From JACCQS01 sp963766765 (GTDB taxonomy: Bacteria > Actinomycetota > Actinomycetes > Mycobacteriales > Geodermatophilaceae), in the NCBI GenBank assembly GCA_963766765.1, contig CAVYBR010000008.1:124001-188000 (forward strand): 64,000 nucleotides of DNA, written 5' to 3'. Made by a program: the position numbers and the translations under genes. The notes beneath the pieces are model-generated. The model did no database searches. It saw only the letters and a list, made by a program, of their open reading frames with translations, and was not told where the DNA came from. Below, piece by piece: positions 1-8,783 of the stretch (positions within the stretch are counted from its first letter, which is position 1; each line of letters starts with the position of its first letter).

Positions 1-712
1 CCCGGGGCTTGGCACCGCCACGCATGATGGTGGTGGACAGGGTTCGCTCCAGCTCGGTTTCGGCTGCGGTGACCAGGGCGGGGCTGTCGACATGGCCCCA
101 TGGGCTGTGATCTCCGAAGTACTCCTTGGACCAGCCGGAGAAGTCTGTGATCCCGCTCTTGCCCACCAGCACGCCGGCGTCGTCGTAGACCCAATGCCGA
201 GGAAACGGGCTGGCTCCCGTCATCTGGCCCTCGGTCCTTCCGTCGGCATGCAGTGTGAGCTCGAGGGTCGTCCACGCTGTAGGCGCCGAGAACTGGACGA
301 ACGGCGCCCGGCTGACCGTGCGGGGCATCGGTGCGCCGGTCCGCCCCCCGGCGGTCTGCCGGAACCGTACCCAGCTCGGCCCGACCTCGGGCTCAGCCTG
401 CAGATCCGGGTACGGAATTGCGGCGAACGTGGCCGAGGTCAGGCCCAACCGCAGGGTGGTGGATCCGATCATGCCGCCCCCGGAGTACCCATGACCGGTG
501 ATCCGGCCATCGTCATCTGTGTCGATCCAGGCCTCGAGGCGGTTGGCGAATCGGAACAGGTCAGCGTCACGCCAGGCCTCCAGATCACCCAGTTCGGGGG
601 CCGGCGGGGCGTCGTAATGCGTGACGCCCAGGGAGAACGTGAGCTTCATGGGCCCTGGTACGGCCTCCGACGGAATCCATGAGACCGAGGTGACTGACGC
701 CGATCGACGCAT
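1..712 (-). CDS. unknown protein, C-terminus outside the window
   Basis: An uninterrupted reading frame runs leftward from ATG 712 off the window edge, giving 237 codons without a stop. The start is supported by an AAAGGAC-like ribosome site about ten bases upstream. The protein has no signal peptide or membrane segment. It contains acidic loops, a glycine-rich patch (GHGYSGGGMIG) near residue 70 and a tryptophan-rich stretch (DFSGWSKEYFGDHSPWGHV) near residue 205. I do not recognise the family and assign no function. It is transcribed divergently from the regulator-cyclase gene, sharing about 200 bp of upstream DNA. Frames on the opposite strand overlap it but look like GC shadows. Confidence 0.6.
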   Translation of the reverse strand, partial: MRRSASVTSVSWIPSEAVPGPMKLTFSLGVTHYDAPPAPELGDLEAWRDADLFRFANRLEAWIDTDDDGRITGHGYSGGGMIGSTTLRLGLTSATFAAIPYPDLQAEPEVGPSWVRFRQTAGGRTGAPMPRTVSRAPFVQFSAPTAWTTLELTLHADGRTEGQMTGASPFPRHWVYDDAGVLVGKSGITDFSGWSKEYFGDHSPWGHVDSPALVTAAETELERTLSTTIMRGGAKPR

Positions 713-920
713 GGCGGGGGTCCTTTCGACTGTCGCTAAGGGCCGCTGCCGGCCGGTTCCAGCGTCCCGCCGAGGACGGTCCATGACAACGGGTGTAGCC
801 CGGCCAAGGACAGGGAGGCAGGCACCCCTCTCGACTCAGGGGCCAACTCCCTGGCCGGGGCTCCCGCCATGGCCCAGTCTTGTTGCGGGCTCAACTGGAG
901 CGGGCGTACGAGGGGGAATC
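713..920. other. intergenic region between divergent genes
   Basis: This 208-bp region separates the leftward unknown gene from the rightward signalling operon and must hold both promoters. An imperfect inverted repeat is visible: CAGGGAG near 811 pairs with CTCCCTG near 847, and CCCCT/AGGGG arms lie inside it. No clear -35/-10 pair could be assigned. Confidence 0.35.
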
Positions 921-2240
921 TTGATCGAGAGACCACGGATCGGGCTGTTTCTTGCCGACGACAACCTCATCGTCCGGGAAGGCGTCCGTGTCCTGCTCGA
1001 GATGGAGGACGACTTCGAGGTGCTGGGTACCGCCGCCGACTACGACGGACTGGTCGCCGGTGCAGAGGCGACGGCACCACAGGTCGTGGTCACCGACATC
1101 CGGATGCCCCCTACGTTCGGCCGGGAGGGCATCGACGCGGCGAAGGAAGTGCGCAAGCGGCATCCGGGCACCGGGATCGTCATCCTGAGCCAGTACGACG
1201 ACCCGGACTACGCGGTCGCGCTGCTGTCCGAGGGGGCCGCCGGATATGCCTACCTGCTGAAGGACCGGGTCGCCGAGGGTGACCAACTCGCCAGAGCCGT
1301 CAGGGAGGTCGCGGCAGGCGGCTCGATGCTCGACCCCAAGATCGTGGCCGCGCTCACCCAACCGGTGCGTCGCAGCGACTTGAGTCCGGCCGAGGAGCAA
1401 CTCCTGATCCACGTCGCCGAAGGCACGCCGATCAAAGCGATAGCGGTCGCCGGCAAGACGACTCCCGCGGACGTGGCCACGGCCATCGAGCGGCTCTTCG
1501 TCCGGCTCGCCGAGGGGTTGAGCGCCGGTGACCAGCAGTGCCTGATCCGACTGAAGACCTTGCAGCAGGCCATCATCGACCGCGAGGAGCAGGGTGAGTC
1601 CTTGTCGCGGCTGCTTCCCGACGGCATCGCCGCCCAATTGCGCGCCGGCGGCCGGGCGGTGGGCGAGACCGAGCGGCTGGACGTGACCGTCCTCATGTCC
1701 GACATCCGCGGCTATTCGGCGATCGCCGAGCGGACCGATCCCAGCGCGTTGGCGGGACAACTCAACGCGCACCGGGCCAGCATGAACGGGGCGATTCATG
1801 CCGAGGGTGGCACGGTGATGCAGTTCGTGGGTGACGCCGTGATGGCGGTTTTCGGGGCACCACAACCCAGTACGGACCACGCTGCCCGAGCGGTTGCTGC
1901 AGCTGCCGGGATGCATCTCGCTCAGCAGGAGGTGAACTCCCAGTTCACGGCGCAGGGCCTGGATCCGTTCGGGTTGGGCATCGGTCTGTCGACGGGTGAA
2001 GTCGCGGCCGCGTTGCTCGGCTCCGCGGACCGGGTCGAGTATTCGCTGGTCGGCGACACGGTGAACCTGGCTCAGCGGCTGCAGCAGTGGGCCGACGCCG
2101 GAGAGACCGTACTCAGCGCCCCGACGATGAACGCCTTGCCGACCCCGATCCCGGCCACCGAACTCGCGCCGGCCACGGTCAAGGGTCGGACGAAACCCGT
2201 GCACGCGTTCAAGATCGGCATCGTCGAGTTGACGTCATGA
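921..2240 (+). CDS. response regulator fused to class III nucleotide cyclase
   Basis: The predicted 439-residue protein starts at TTG 921, preceded by a GAGGGGG ribosome site; earlier in-frame starts would overlap the divergent gene. Residues 1-125 form a receiver domain with acidic residues D13/D14 and phospho-acceptor D59 (VVVTDIRMPP). Residues about 155-205 resemble a decayed NarL/LuxR helix-turn-helix acting as linker (LSPAEEQLLIHVAEGTP). Residues about 250-420 are a class III adenylate/guanylate cyclase domain with metal motif LMSDIRGYS (D261), QFVGDAVMAVFG, and the transition-state Asn/Arg motif GDTVNLAQRL. The usual base-selecting Lys in GGTVDKFIGD-type motifs reads Gln (GGTVMQFVGD), so the product nucleotide is uncertain. 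It overlaps the next kinase gene by ATGA, suggesting co-translation with the kinases. Confidence 0.85.
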   Translation: MIERPRIGLFLADDNLIVREGVRVLLEMEDDFEVLGTAADYDGLVAGAEATAPQVVVTDIRMPPTFGREGIDAAKEVRKRHPGTGIVILSQYDDPDYAVALLSEGAAGYAYLLKDRVAEGDQLARAVREVAAGGSMLDPKIVAALTQPVRRSDLSPAEEQLLIHVAEGTPIKAIAVAGKTTPADVATAIERLFVRLAEGLSAGDQQCLIRLKTLQQAIIDREEQGESLSRLLPDGIAAQLRAGGRAVGETERLDVTVLMSDIRGYSAIAERTDPSALAGQLNAHRASMNGAIHAEGGTVMQFVGDAVMAVFGAPQPSTDHAARAVAAAAGMHLAQQEVNSQFTAQGLDPFGLGIGLSTGEVAAALLGSADRVEYSLVGDTVNLAQRLQQWADAGETVLSAPTMNALPTPIPATELAPATVKGRTKPVHAFKIGIVELTS

Positions 2241-4396
2241 GCGAGGTGGCAAGCGACCCGACGGTACGGTCGGCCGAGCGGCCGGAAGCCACGCTGCCAC
2301 TGCCCAATGCGCTCGCGTACGCGATCGCCGCGATTGCCGTGCTGATAACGATCCTCGTGCCCTTCGCGATTGTCGCGGGCGACCTGAGCCTCGACGTGGC
2401 CGTCGGCGACTACTTCATCCACACCGCATTCCTCTTCGCCGTGCTCGGCGCGGTGATCCTGTGGCGTCGGCCGGGACACGTTCTCGGCTGGCTTCTTGTG
2501 GCCGAGGGCGGGTTGGACGCCCTGACTCACATCCCCGATGAGTTCGAGCTGTTCCAGCTGGGCGACGTGACCGGCCTATCCGCGCACACCGTGGAGGTTG
2601 TGTTCAGTTGGATGTGGGTCCCGACCGTGGCCATCATCTCGATCGCGTTGCCGCAGGCATTCCCCGACGGCCGGCTGCTCCCCGGCCGCCCGTGGCGGTT
2701 GCTTGCCTGGTTCGGCGCCGCTAGCACAGCACTGCTGTCGGTGACGTTCATGATCGCGCTGGATGGCTACGAGCCACTGATCGTGGTGGCCTTTCCGTTG
2801 TTCGGCCTGGCCAGCCTGCTCAGTCTGATTCCACTCGTTGTGCGCTACCGCAGGTCGGTCGGCGTGCAGCGCCAACAACTGAAGTGGGCGTTCTTCGGGC
2901 TCGCGATCAGCGTCCCGATGCTGGTCGTCGGCACATCCGGAGTGTTCTTCGGTGCAGCGGGTGCGGCCTGGGCGATTCCTCCGCTGCTCATCATCCCGGC
3001 GACGATCACCGTTGCCGTACTGCGCTACCGGCTCTTTGACATCGACCTCGTGATCAGCCGGACCTTGCTCGTGGCTGGATTGGCCGGGTTCGTGACCGTG
3101 GCCTACGTCCTCATCGTGGTGGGGGTCGGCTCGCTCGTGGGCAGTGGTGACGAGCCGAACCTGGCCTTGTCGGTGGCCGCGACCGCGGTCGTTGCGGTGG
3201 CCTTCCAACCGGTACGGCGGGGGTTGCAGCGGGTCGCCAACCGGCTCGTGTTCGGTCGGCGGGCGACCCCGTACGACGTGCTGAGTGGTTTCGCGACCCG
3301 GGTGGGTGCGGCCGAGCCCTCGTCCAACACTCTGGTCCAGTTGGCCGAACTCATGGCCAGAGGTACTGGTGCGAACCCGGCGCGCGTGTGGTTGCGGGTC
3401 GGCTCCGAGCTGCGTCCGGCGGCGACCTGGCCACTGGATGCGGACTCCGCGGACTCTGCGGCCGGACCGGGCGGGCCGGGCGCAGTGTCGATCGACGAGG
3501 TCGAGGGCGATGGCGATGCCCCGTACCCGACGCTTCCGGATGCCGACCTGGCGGTGCCGGTGCGTGATCGTGGTGAGCTGCTTGGTGTTCTGACGATCGC
3601 GAAGCCGCGGGGTGAGCGCTTGACCGAAATCGACACTGACCTACTCGGGCGTCTCGCCGCGGCGAGCGGGGTTCTCCTGCGCAACCTCCGACTGGACGCC
3701 GAACTCGCCCAGCGGCTAGCCGATCTGGAGGCGTCGCGGCGGCGGCTGCTCAGCGCCCAGAACGACGCACGGCAGCGCATCGAGGAGGATTTGGCCGGTG
3801 GGTCGAGGGCGCAGCTGGCCACGCTGCGCGGACAGCTGTCCGGCCTGACCCGTGATGTCGACGTGGACGCCGCACCCAAGACCGCGCTGCTGCTGAATCA
3901 ACTCGTCACCGCCACCGACAACGCGATGGACACGCTCGACAGTCTGGCGGCCGGGGTCTATCCGCCGAAGCTGGCCAGCGATGGCTTGGCCGCGGCGTTG
4001 ATCGAGCAGTCCGGCAAGGCAGCGGTGCCGGTGCGGGTGAAGGCGGTCGGGGTCGGCCGATACGCGGCGGAGGTCGAGGCTGCGGTGTATTTCAGCGTGC
4101 TGGAGGCCCTGCAGAACGTGGCCAAGTACGCGAACGCCGACTCCGCGCAGGTGCTCCTGGCGCAGCAGGACGATCAACTCCGTTTCGAAGTCGTCGACCA
4201 CGGCAACGGGTTCGATCCGGAGACGACGAGAACCGGCACCGGCTTGCAGGGCATAGCCGACCGGCTCGACACCGTCGGCGGCACCATGACGTTGAACTCC
4301 ACACCCGGTCGGGGAACCACGGTCACCGGACTCGTTCCGGCCCAACCGGCAATCGATGATGCGCCGCTGCCTGCACTGGCCGGAGCCCAGGTATGA
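2237..4396 (+). CDS. membrane sensor kinase homologue lacking the phospho-His (kinase 1)
   Basis: This 719-residue protein starts at ATG 2237, overlapping the cyclase stop. Residues about 30-340 are a multi-span membrane region ending in the YRLFDIDLVISRTLL motif common to this actinobacterial kinase group. A GAF-like region follows (about 380-500), then a DHp segment and a HATPase_c domain (about 600-705) with an intact N-box (EALQNVAKYANA) and G-boxes (GNGFDP, GTGLQGIADRLD). At the phospho-acceptor position the expected DLHDG reads DLAGG, with Ala520 in place of His. This suggests an ATP-binding pseudokinase or heterodimer partner of kinases 3 and 4, which keep the His. It overlaps kinase 2 by ATGA. 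Confidence 0.85.
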   Translation: MSEVASDPTVRSAERPEATLPLPNALAYAIAAIAVLITILVPFAIVAGDLSLDVAVGDYFIHTAFLFAVLGAVILWRRPGHVLGWLLVAEGGLDALTHIPDEFELFQLGDVTGLSAHTVEVVFSWMWVPTVAIISIALPQAFPDGRLLPGRPWRLLAWFGAASTALLSVTFMIALDGYEPLIVVAFPLFGLASLLSLIPLVVRYRRSVGVQRQQLKWAFFGLAISVPMLVVGTSGVFFGAAGAAWAIPPLLIIPATITVAVLRYRLFDIDLVISRTLLVAGLAGFVTVAYVLIVVGVGSLVGSGDEPNLALSVAATAVVAVAFQPVRRGLQRVANRLVFGRRATPYDVLSGFATRVGAAEPSSNTLVQLAELMARGTGANPARVWLRVGSELRPAATWPLDADSADSAAGPGGPGAVSIDEVEGDGDAPYPTLPDADLAVPVRDRGELLGVLTIAKPRGERLTEIDTDLLGRLAAASGVLLRNLRLDAELAQRLADLEASRRRLLSAQNDARQRIEEDLAGGSRAQLATLRGQLSGLTRDVDVDAAPKTALLLNQLVTATDNAMDTLDSLAAGVYPPKLASDGLAAALIEQSGKAAVPVRVKAVGVGRYAAEVEAAVYFSVLEALQNVAKYANADSAQVLLAQQDDQLRFEVVDHGNGFDPETTRTGTGLQGIADRLDTVGGTMTLNSTPGRGTTVTGLVPAQPAIDDAPLPALAGAQV

Positions 4397-6636
4397 GGGC
4401 TGCGCAAAGCCACGATGTTTCTCGAGCCGAGAAAGAGCGGCTCGCAGCCGATGGAGGTTCCGACGGTCCCGACCGCGCCGTTGCTGACGTAGTGGCTGCC
4501 GATGCCCCCGCCGCCGACCGGGGTCCGGTAACGCTGCCGCTCCCGAACGCGCCGGCCTACGTCATAGCCGCGTTGGCGCTGAGTGCGGCGATCAGCCTGC
4601 CGGTTGCTGTAGTTGCCAGCGGCGCGTCCCTCGGCGATGCCTGGAACAAGTTGGACCTGCATAACCTGGCTCTCGGGACTGCCCTGGGAGCACTGATCCT
4701 CTGGAAGCGCCCCGGGCACGTGATCGGTTGGTTGTTGGTGCTGGCGGGCACCTTTGACTTCCTGGTCGTGGCAGCTGCCACGTATCGGTACATCGATCCG
4801 GACGGGACAGGCGGGTTTCCCGGTGGAAACGCCGTCTGGGACTTCTTCAACTTCTGTTGGGTGCTGGCCGCGATGTGTCTGCTGGTGGCCCTGCCGCAAC
4901 TCTTTCCGGATGGCCGCTTGCTGTCGCGGCGCTGGCGCCCCCTTCTCCTGTTCTGCCTCATCGCTCCGCTTCCGCTTGTCGTGCTGTTTAAAATCGACCC
5001 CCGACAGGCCGAGCTGATGCACCTGTTCGACAAAGCCCTGCCGTTGTTCGGACTCTCGATCCTCTTGAGTGTCGCGCCATTGGTCGTCCGCTTCAGACGC
5101 TCCAGCGGGGTTGAGCGCCAGCAGATCAAGTGGGTGTTCTATGGGATCGCCGTGAGTCTTCCGACCGTCGCGCTGGGGTTCGCACTACCGGCCGCCAGCA
5201 CCAACCCGGTCAGTCCAGTTCTCTCGTTGGTTCCGCTGGTTGTCATCCCGTTCGCCATCACTCTCGCGGTGCTGCGTTACCGCCTCTTCGACATCGACGT
5301 CGTGATCAGTCGGACGTTATTGGTGGCCGGCCTCGCGGGCTTCGTCACCGTGGCCTACGTGGCGATCGTGGTGGGCGCGGGGTCGCTGGTGGGCAGCGGT
5401 GATGAGCCGAACCTCGCTCTGTCGGTAGTCGCCACGGCCGTCGTTGCGGTCGCATTCCAGCCGGTCCGCCGGCAGCTGCAGCGGGTGGCGAACCGGCTGG
5501 TGTTCGGCCGGCGAGCGACGCCGTACGACGTCTTGAGCGGGTTCGCCACCCGGGTCGGGGCTGCCGAGCCGTCCGCGGAGACGTTGGTGCACTTGGCTGA
5601 ACTCATCGCCAAAGGCACCGGCGCTGACCCGGCCCGGGTGTGGCTTCGGGTCGGCTCGGAGCTTCGCCCGGCGGCTACCTGGCCGACGTCATCTGACTCG
5701 GCCGCTGCACGTATCGACGTCGGTCTGACCATGTCCGGAGACGGAGAGGTCGACCAGGCGGTCCTGCCTGCGCTTCCCGATGCCGACCTCGCTGAGCCGG
5801 TTCGGGACGGCGGTGAGCTGCTCGGTGTGCTCACGATCGCGAAACCCCGGGGTGAACGGGTGAGCGAGATCGACTCGGATCTGGTCGGCCGGTTGGCGGC
5901 GGCCAGCGGCGTCCTGCTGCGTAACCTCCGGCTCGACGCCGAACTCGCGCAGCGCCTGACCGACTTGGAGGCGTCCCGGCGGCGGCTGCTCAGCGCCCAG
6001 AACGACGCCCGGCAGCGGATCGAGGAGGATCTGGCCGGCGGGTCGAGGGCTCAGCTGGCCGCCCTGCGGGAGCAGTTGTCCGGTCTGTCGAACGACGTCG
6101 ATCGAGACGCGGCCCCCAAGACGGCGCTGCTGCTCGATCAACTGGTCAGTGCCACCGCGGGTGCGATGGCGACCTTGGACAGCTTGGCCGCGGGGGTCTA
6201 CCCGCCGCGACTGGCCAGCGAGGGGCTGGCCGCGGCGTTGACCGAGCAGGCCGCCAAGGCCGCGCTGCCGATCACGGTGCACGCCGAGGACGTGGGCAGG
6301 TACCCCGCCGAAGTCGAGGCAGCGGTCTACTTCAGCGTCCTGGAGGCTCTGCAGAATGTCGCCAAGTACGCCAACGCGGATTCCGCCCGAGTGCTGCTCA
6401 CCCAGGAACGCGACCGGCTGCGCTTCGAGGTGGTTGACGAGGGCGCCGGCTTCGATCCAGCGGCGACCAGGAAGGGCACCGGTCTGCAGGGCATGGCCGA
6501 TCGGCTGGACACCGTCGGCGGCACCATGACGCTGCGCTCCGAACCCGGCCAAGGAACCACGGTCTCCGGGCTGGTACCTGCCCAGCCGGCTCCTGAGATC
6601 GAGCCCGCACCAACGCTGGTCGGAGCGACGCGATGA
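4393..6636 (+). CDS. membrane sensor kinase homologue lacking the phospho-His (kinase 2)
   Basis: This 747-residue paralogue of kinase 1 has the same order: a polar N-terminus of about 45 residues, a multi-span membrane region, the YRLFDIDVVISRTLL motif, a GAF-like segment, a DHp region and HATPase_c. The DHp motif again reads EEDLAGGSRAQLAAL, with Ala548 where the autophosphorylated His should be, while the ATPase boxes remain intact (EALQNVAKYANA, GAGFDP, GTGLQGMADRLD). The DHp and ATPase regions are nearly identical to kinase 1, so the duplication looks later than loss of the His. ATGA overlaps occur at both ends. Confidence 0.85.
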   Translation: MRAAQSHDVSRAEKERLAADGGSDGPDRAVADVVAADAPAADRGPVTLPLPNAPAYVIAALALSAAISLPVAVVASGASLGDAWNKLDLHNLALGTALGALILWKRPGHVIGWLLVLAGTFDFLVVAAATYRYIDPDGTGGFPGGNAVWDFFNFCWVLAAMCLLVALPQLFPDGRLLSRRWRPLLLFCLIAPLPLVVLFKIDPRQAELMHLFDKALPLFGLSILLSVAPLVVRFRRSSGVERQQIKWVFYGIAVSLPTVALGFALPAASTNPVSPVLSLVPLVVIPFAITLAVLRYRLFDIDVVISRTLLVAGLAGFVTVAYVAIVVGAGSLVGSGDEPNLALSVVATAVVAVAFQPVRRQLQRVANRLVFGRRATPYDVLSGFATRVGAAEPSAETLVHLAELIAKGTGADPARVWLRVGSELRPAATWPTSSDSAAARIDVGLTMSGDGEVDQAVLPALPDADLAEPVRDGGELLGVLTIAKPRGERVSEIDSDLVGRLAAASGVLLRNLRLDAELAQRLTDLEASRRRLLSAQNDARQRIEEDLAGGSRAQLAALREQLSGLSNDVDRDAAPKTALLLDQLVSATAGAMATLDSLAAGVYPPRLASEGLAAALTEQAAKAALPITVHAEDVGRYPAEVEAAVYFSVLEALQNVAKYANADSARVLLTQERDRLRFEVVDEGAGFDPAATRKGTGLQGMADRLDTVGGTMTLRSEPGQGTTVSGLVPAQPAPEIEPAPTLVGATR

Positions 6637-8783
6637 GGACCGCGTGGCTGGCGTGGGTCGCCTGCGCGGTCACCCTGATCATCGCTGCGGCTCGCCTGAT
6701 CCTCGCCATCGTCGACCCGGCCTCCTCAGACGCCGCGAGTGCGCCGGGCGTTCCGGGCGGTGGTGTCCCAGTCGCCACCTTTGAGGCCCTAGTGCTCTCA
6801 GCTCTGGCTGTGATCGGGGCAGTGGTTGCCTTCCGTCGCCCGCAGAATCCAGTCGGCTGGATCCTGTGCACCATCCCGCTCTTCCTCGGAGTCGTGATCC
6901 TCGGCTCGCACGCCTACTGGAGCCTGGAACTCGGAAACGTCGGGCCCAGCAGTGCAAGGGAACTGACTGCGTGGGTGGCAAGCTGGATCTGGATTCCGGC
7001 GATGGTTCCGGCGCTGACACTCTTCCCGCTGCTCTATCCGTCCGGCCGACCACCCACACCTCGCTGGCGGTGGGCCCTGTGGGCCGCGCTCGCTGCGTGT
7101 CCCGCCCTGTTCGTCGGTCAGGCATTGACTCCCGGGCTGCTCGATGAGTACCCCGTGACCAACCCGCTTGGCGCGGACGGCATGCGCAGCGTCGTCGACG
7201 TGATCGGTGGAGTGGGGACCGCATTGATGTTCGTGGCGATCGTTGGATCCGTGGCATCGCTGGTGGTTCGATTTCGCCGCTCATACGGAGAAGAGCGGCA
7301 ACAGATCAAATGGGTCGCGGCCGCGGCCGTGTTGAGCTTGGTCTTCTTCTTCTTTCCAGTCGATGAGCTCGCCGGCGACGATGTGGGATTTGCGCTGCTC
7401 CTGGTCGGCCTCCTCGTGGTGGCCGTTGCCGTTGCAATTTCGGTCCTGCGCTACCGGCTCTACGACATAGACATCGTCATCAACAAGTCCCTCGTCTTCG
7501 TCGTTCTTGCCGCGTTCATCACCGCCGTGTACGCCGCGATCGTGGTCGGGTTGGGCAGGTTGTTGCCCATTGGTGACAACAACCTCGGCCTGGCGATCGC
7601 TGCGACAGCGCTGGTCGCGGTGGCGTTCGAGCCGGTACGGGTTCGCGTGCAGCACTTGGCCAACCGGCTGGTGTACGGCCGTCGGGCCACCCCGTACGAG
7701 GCGTTGGCCGCGATGACGTCCCGGATCGGAGAGGCAACCGATCCCGATGAGGCATTGGCGGAGGCCGCCCGACTGTTGGCCGACGGAACCGGCGCGAGTC
7801 AGGCCGTCGTCTGGATCGTGCAGGAGGGACGGCTTCTTCCGCGCGGCACAGCCGGTGACGCCACCGGCGACCCCGAACCAGTGCACTTTGTCGACGGCGA
7901 CCTGCCGACCTTGCCCGGCACGGATCTCGCGCACGCCGTCCGGCAGGACGGAGAGCTCGTGGGTGCGCTGTCGTTGCGCAAACGCCCCGGCGAAGGGGTC
8001 AGCAGCGCGGACCGCAGGTTGGTCGATGAACTTGCGGGGCAGGCCGCATTGCTCTTGGCCAACGCGAGGTTGCGCGCACGGCTGACCGACCGGCTCGGCG
8101 AGCTACGGGCCTCGCGACAGCGGATGCTTGCGGCCCAGGATCGGGCTCGGCACGCCCTGGAGCGCGACCTGCACGACGGTGCGCAGCAGGAACTGGTCGC
8201 CTTGAAGATCAAGCTCGGTCTGGCCGGCACGATCGCCACTCGAGAAGGTGTCACCGCCGTCGCTGCCGGGCTGGCTCAATCGGCGACCGTCGCGGATCAG
8301 GCCGTGGACACCCTGCGGGACGTGGCCAGGGGCATCTACCCGCCGTTGCTGGAGACTGAGGGGCTGGCGGCGGCGCTGTCGGCGCAGGCGAGACGCGCGG
8401 ATCTCTCCGCGACCGTGCTGGACCGCGCCGGACGTCGGTATCCGCGCGAGGTTGAGGCGACCGCGTACTTCTGCGCGGTGGAGGCCTTGCAGAACGCCGT
8501 CCGACACGCGCACGCAAGCAACGCGCACGTGGAACTCGATGGCACCGACTCGAGCTTGACGGTTGTCGTGACCGACGACGGCGCCGGATTCAATGCCGAA
8601 TCCACGACGTACGGGACCGGGTTGACCCACATGACCGACCGCGTCGACTCCGTCGGCGGATCGCTGCACATCGCCTCCCGGCCGGGTCACGGCACCACGG
8701 TCACGATCACGCTGCCCGCGGTGAGCGAAAGCGGTACGCCCGCCGGCACACCGAACGCGACTTTGGTGGAGGCCACGCGATGA
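6633..8783 (+). CDS. membrane sensor histidine kinase, DesK/NarL type (kinase 3)
   Basis: This 716-residue kinase has an N-terminal membrane region with several hydrophobic segments, a YRLYDIDIVINKSLV junction, a GAF-like middle domain, a HisKA_3 dimerisation helix with phospho-acceptor His514 in ERDLHDGAQQELVALK, and HATPase_c (EALQNAVRHAHA, GAGFNAE, GTGLTHMTDRVD). All residues needed for autophosphorylation are present, unlike kinases 1 and 2. It overlaps both neighbours by ATGA. The likely acceptors are the receiver domain of the upstream cyclase protein and the two response regulators on the opposite strand just downstream. Confidence 0.88.
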   Translation: MRTAWLAWVACAVTLIIAAARLILAIVDPASSDAASAPGVPGGGVPVATFEALVLSALAVIGAVVAFRRPQNPVGWILCTIPLFLGVVILGSHAYWSLELGNVGPSSARELTAWVASWIWIPAMVPALTLFPLLYPSGRPPTPRWRWALWAALAACPALFVGQALTPGLLDEYPVTNPLGADGMRSVVDVIGGVGTALMFVAIVGSVASLVVRFRRSYGEERQQIKWVAAAAVLSLVFFFFPVDELAGDDVGFALLLVGLLVVAVAVAISVLRYRLYDIDIVINKSLVFVVLAAFITAVYAAIVVGLGRLLPIGDNNLGLAIAATALVAVAFEPVRVRVQHLANRLVYGRRATPYEALAAMTSRIGEATDPDEALAEAARLLADGTGASQAVVWIVQEGRLLPRGTAGDATGDPEPVHFVDGDLPTLPGTDLAHAVRQDGELVGALSLRKRPGEGVSSADRRLVDELAGQAALLLANARLRARLTDRLGELRASRQRMLAAQDRARHALERDLHDGAQQELVALKIKLGLAGTIATREGVTAVAAGLAQSATVADQAVDTLRDVARGIYPPLLETEGLAAALSAQARRADLSATVLDRAGRRYPREVEATAYFCAVEALQNAVRHAHASNAHVELDGTDSSLTVVVTDDGAGFNAESTTYGTGLTHMTDRVDSVGGSLHIASRPGHGTTVTITLPAVSESGTPAGTPNATLVEATR

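Noticed and set aside
891..2204. Long open frame on the strand opposite the regulator-cyclase gene (also 25375-27138 opposite the symporter, 2576-3208, 4174-5022 and others).
   Set aside because: High GC leaves long stop-free frames antisense to real genes; their translations are Arg/His/Gln-rich without family motifs, while the sense frames show complete domains.
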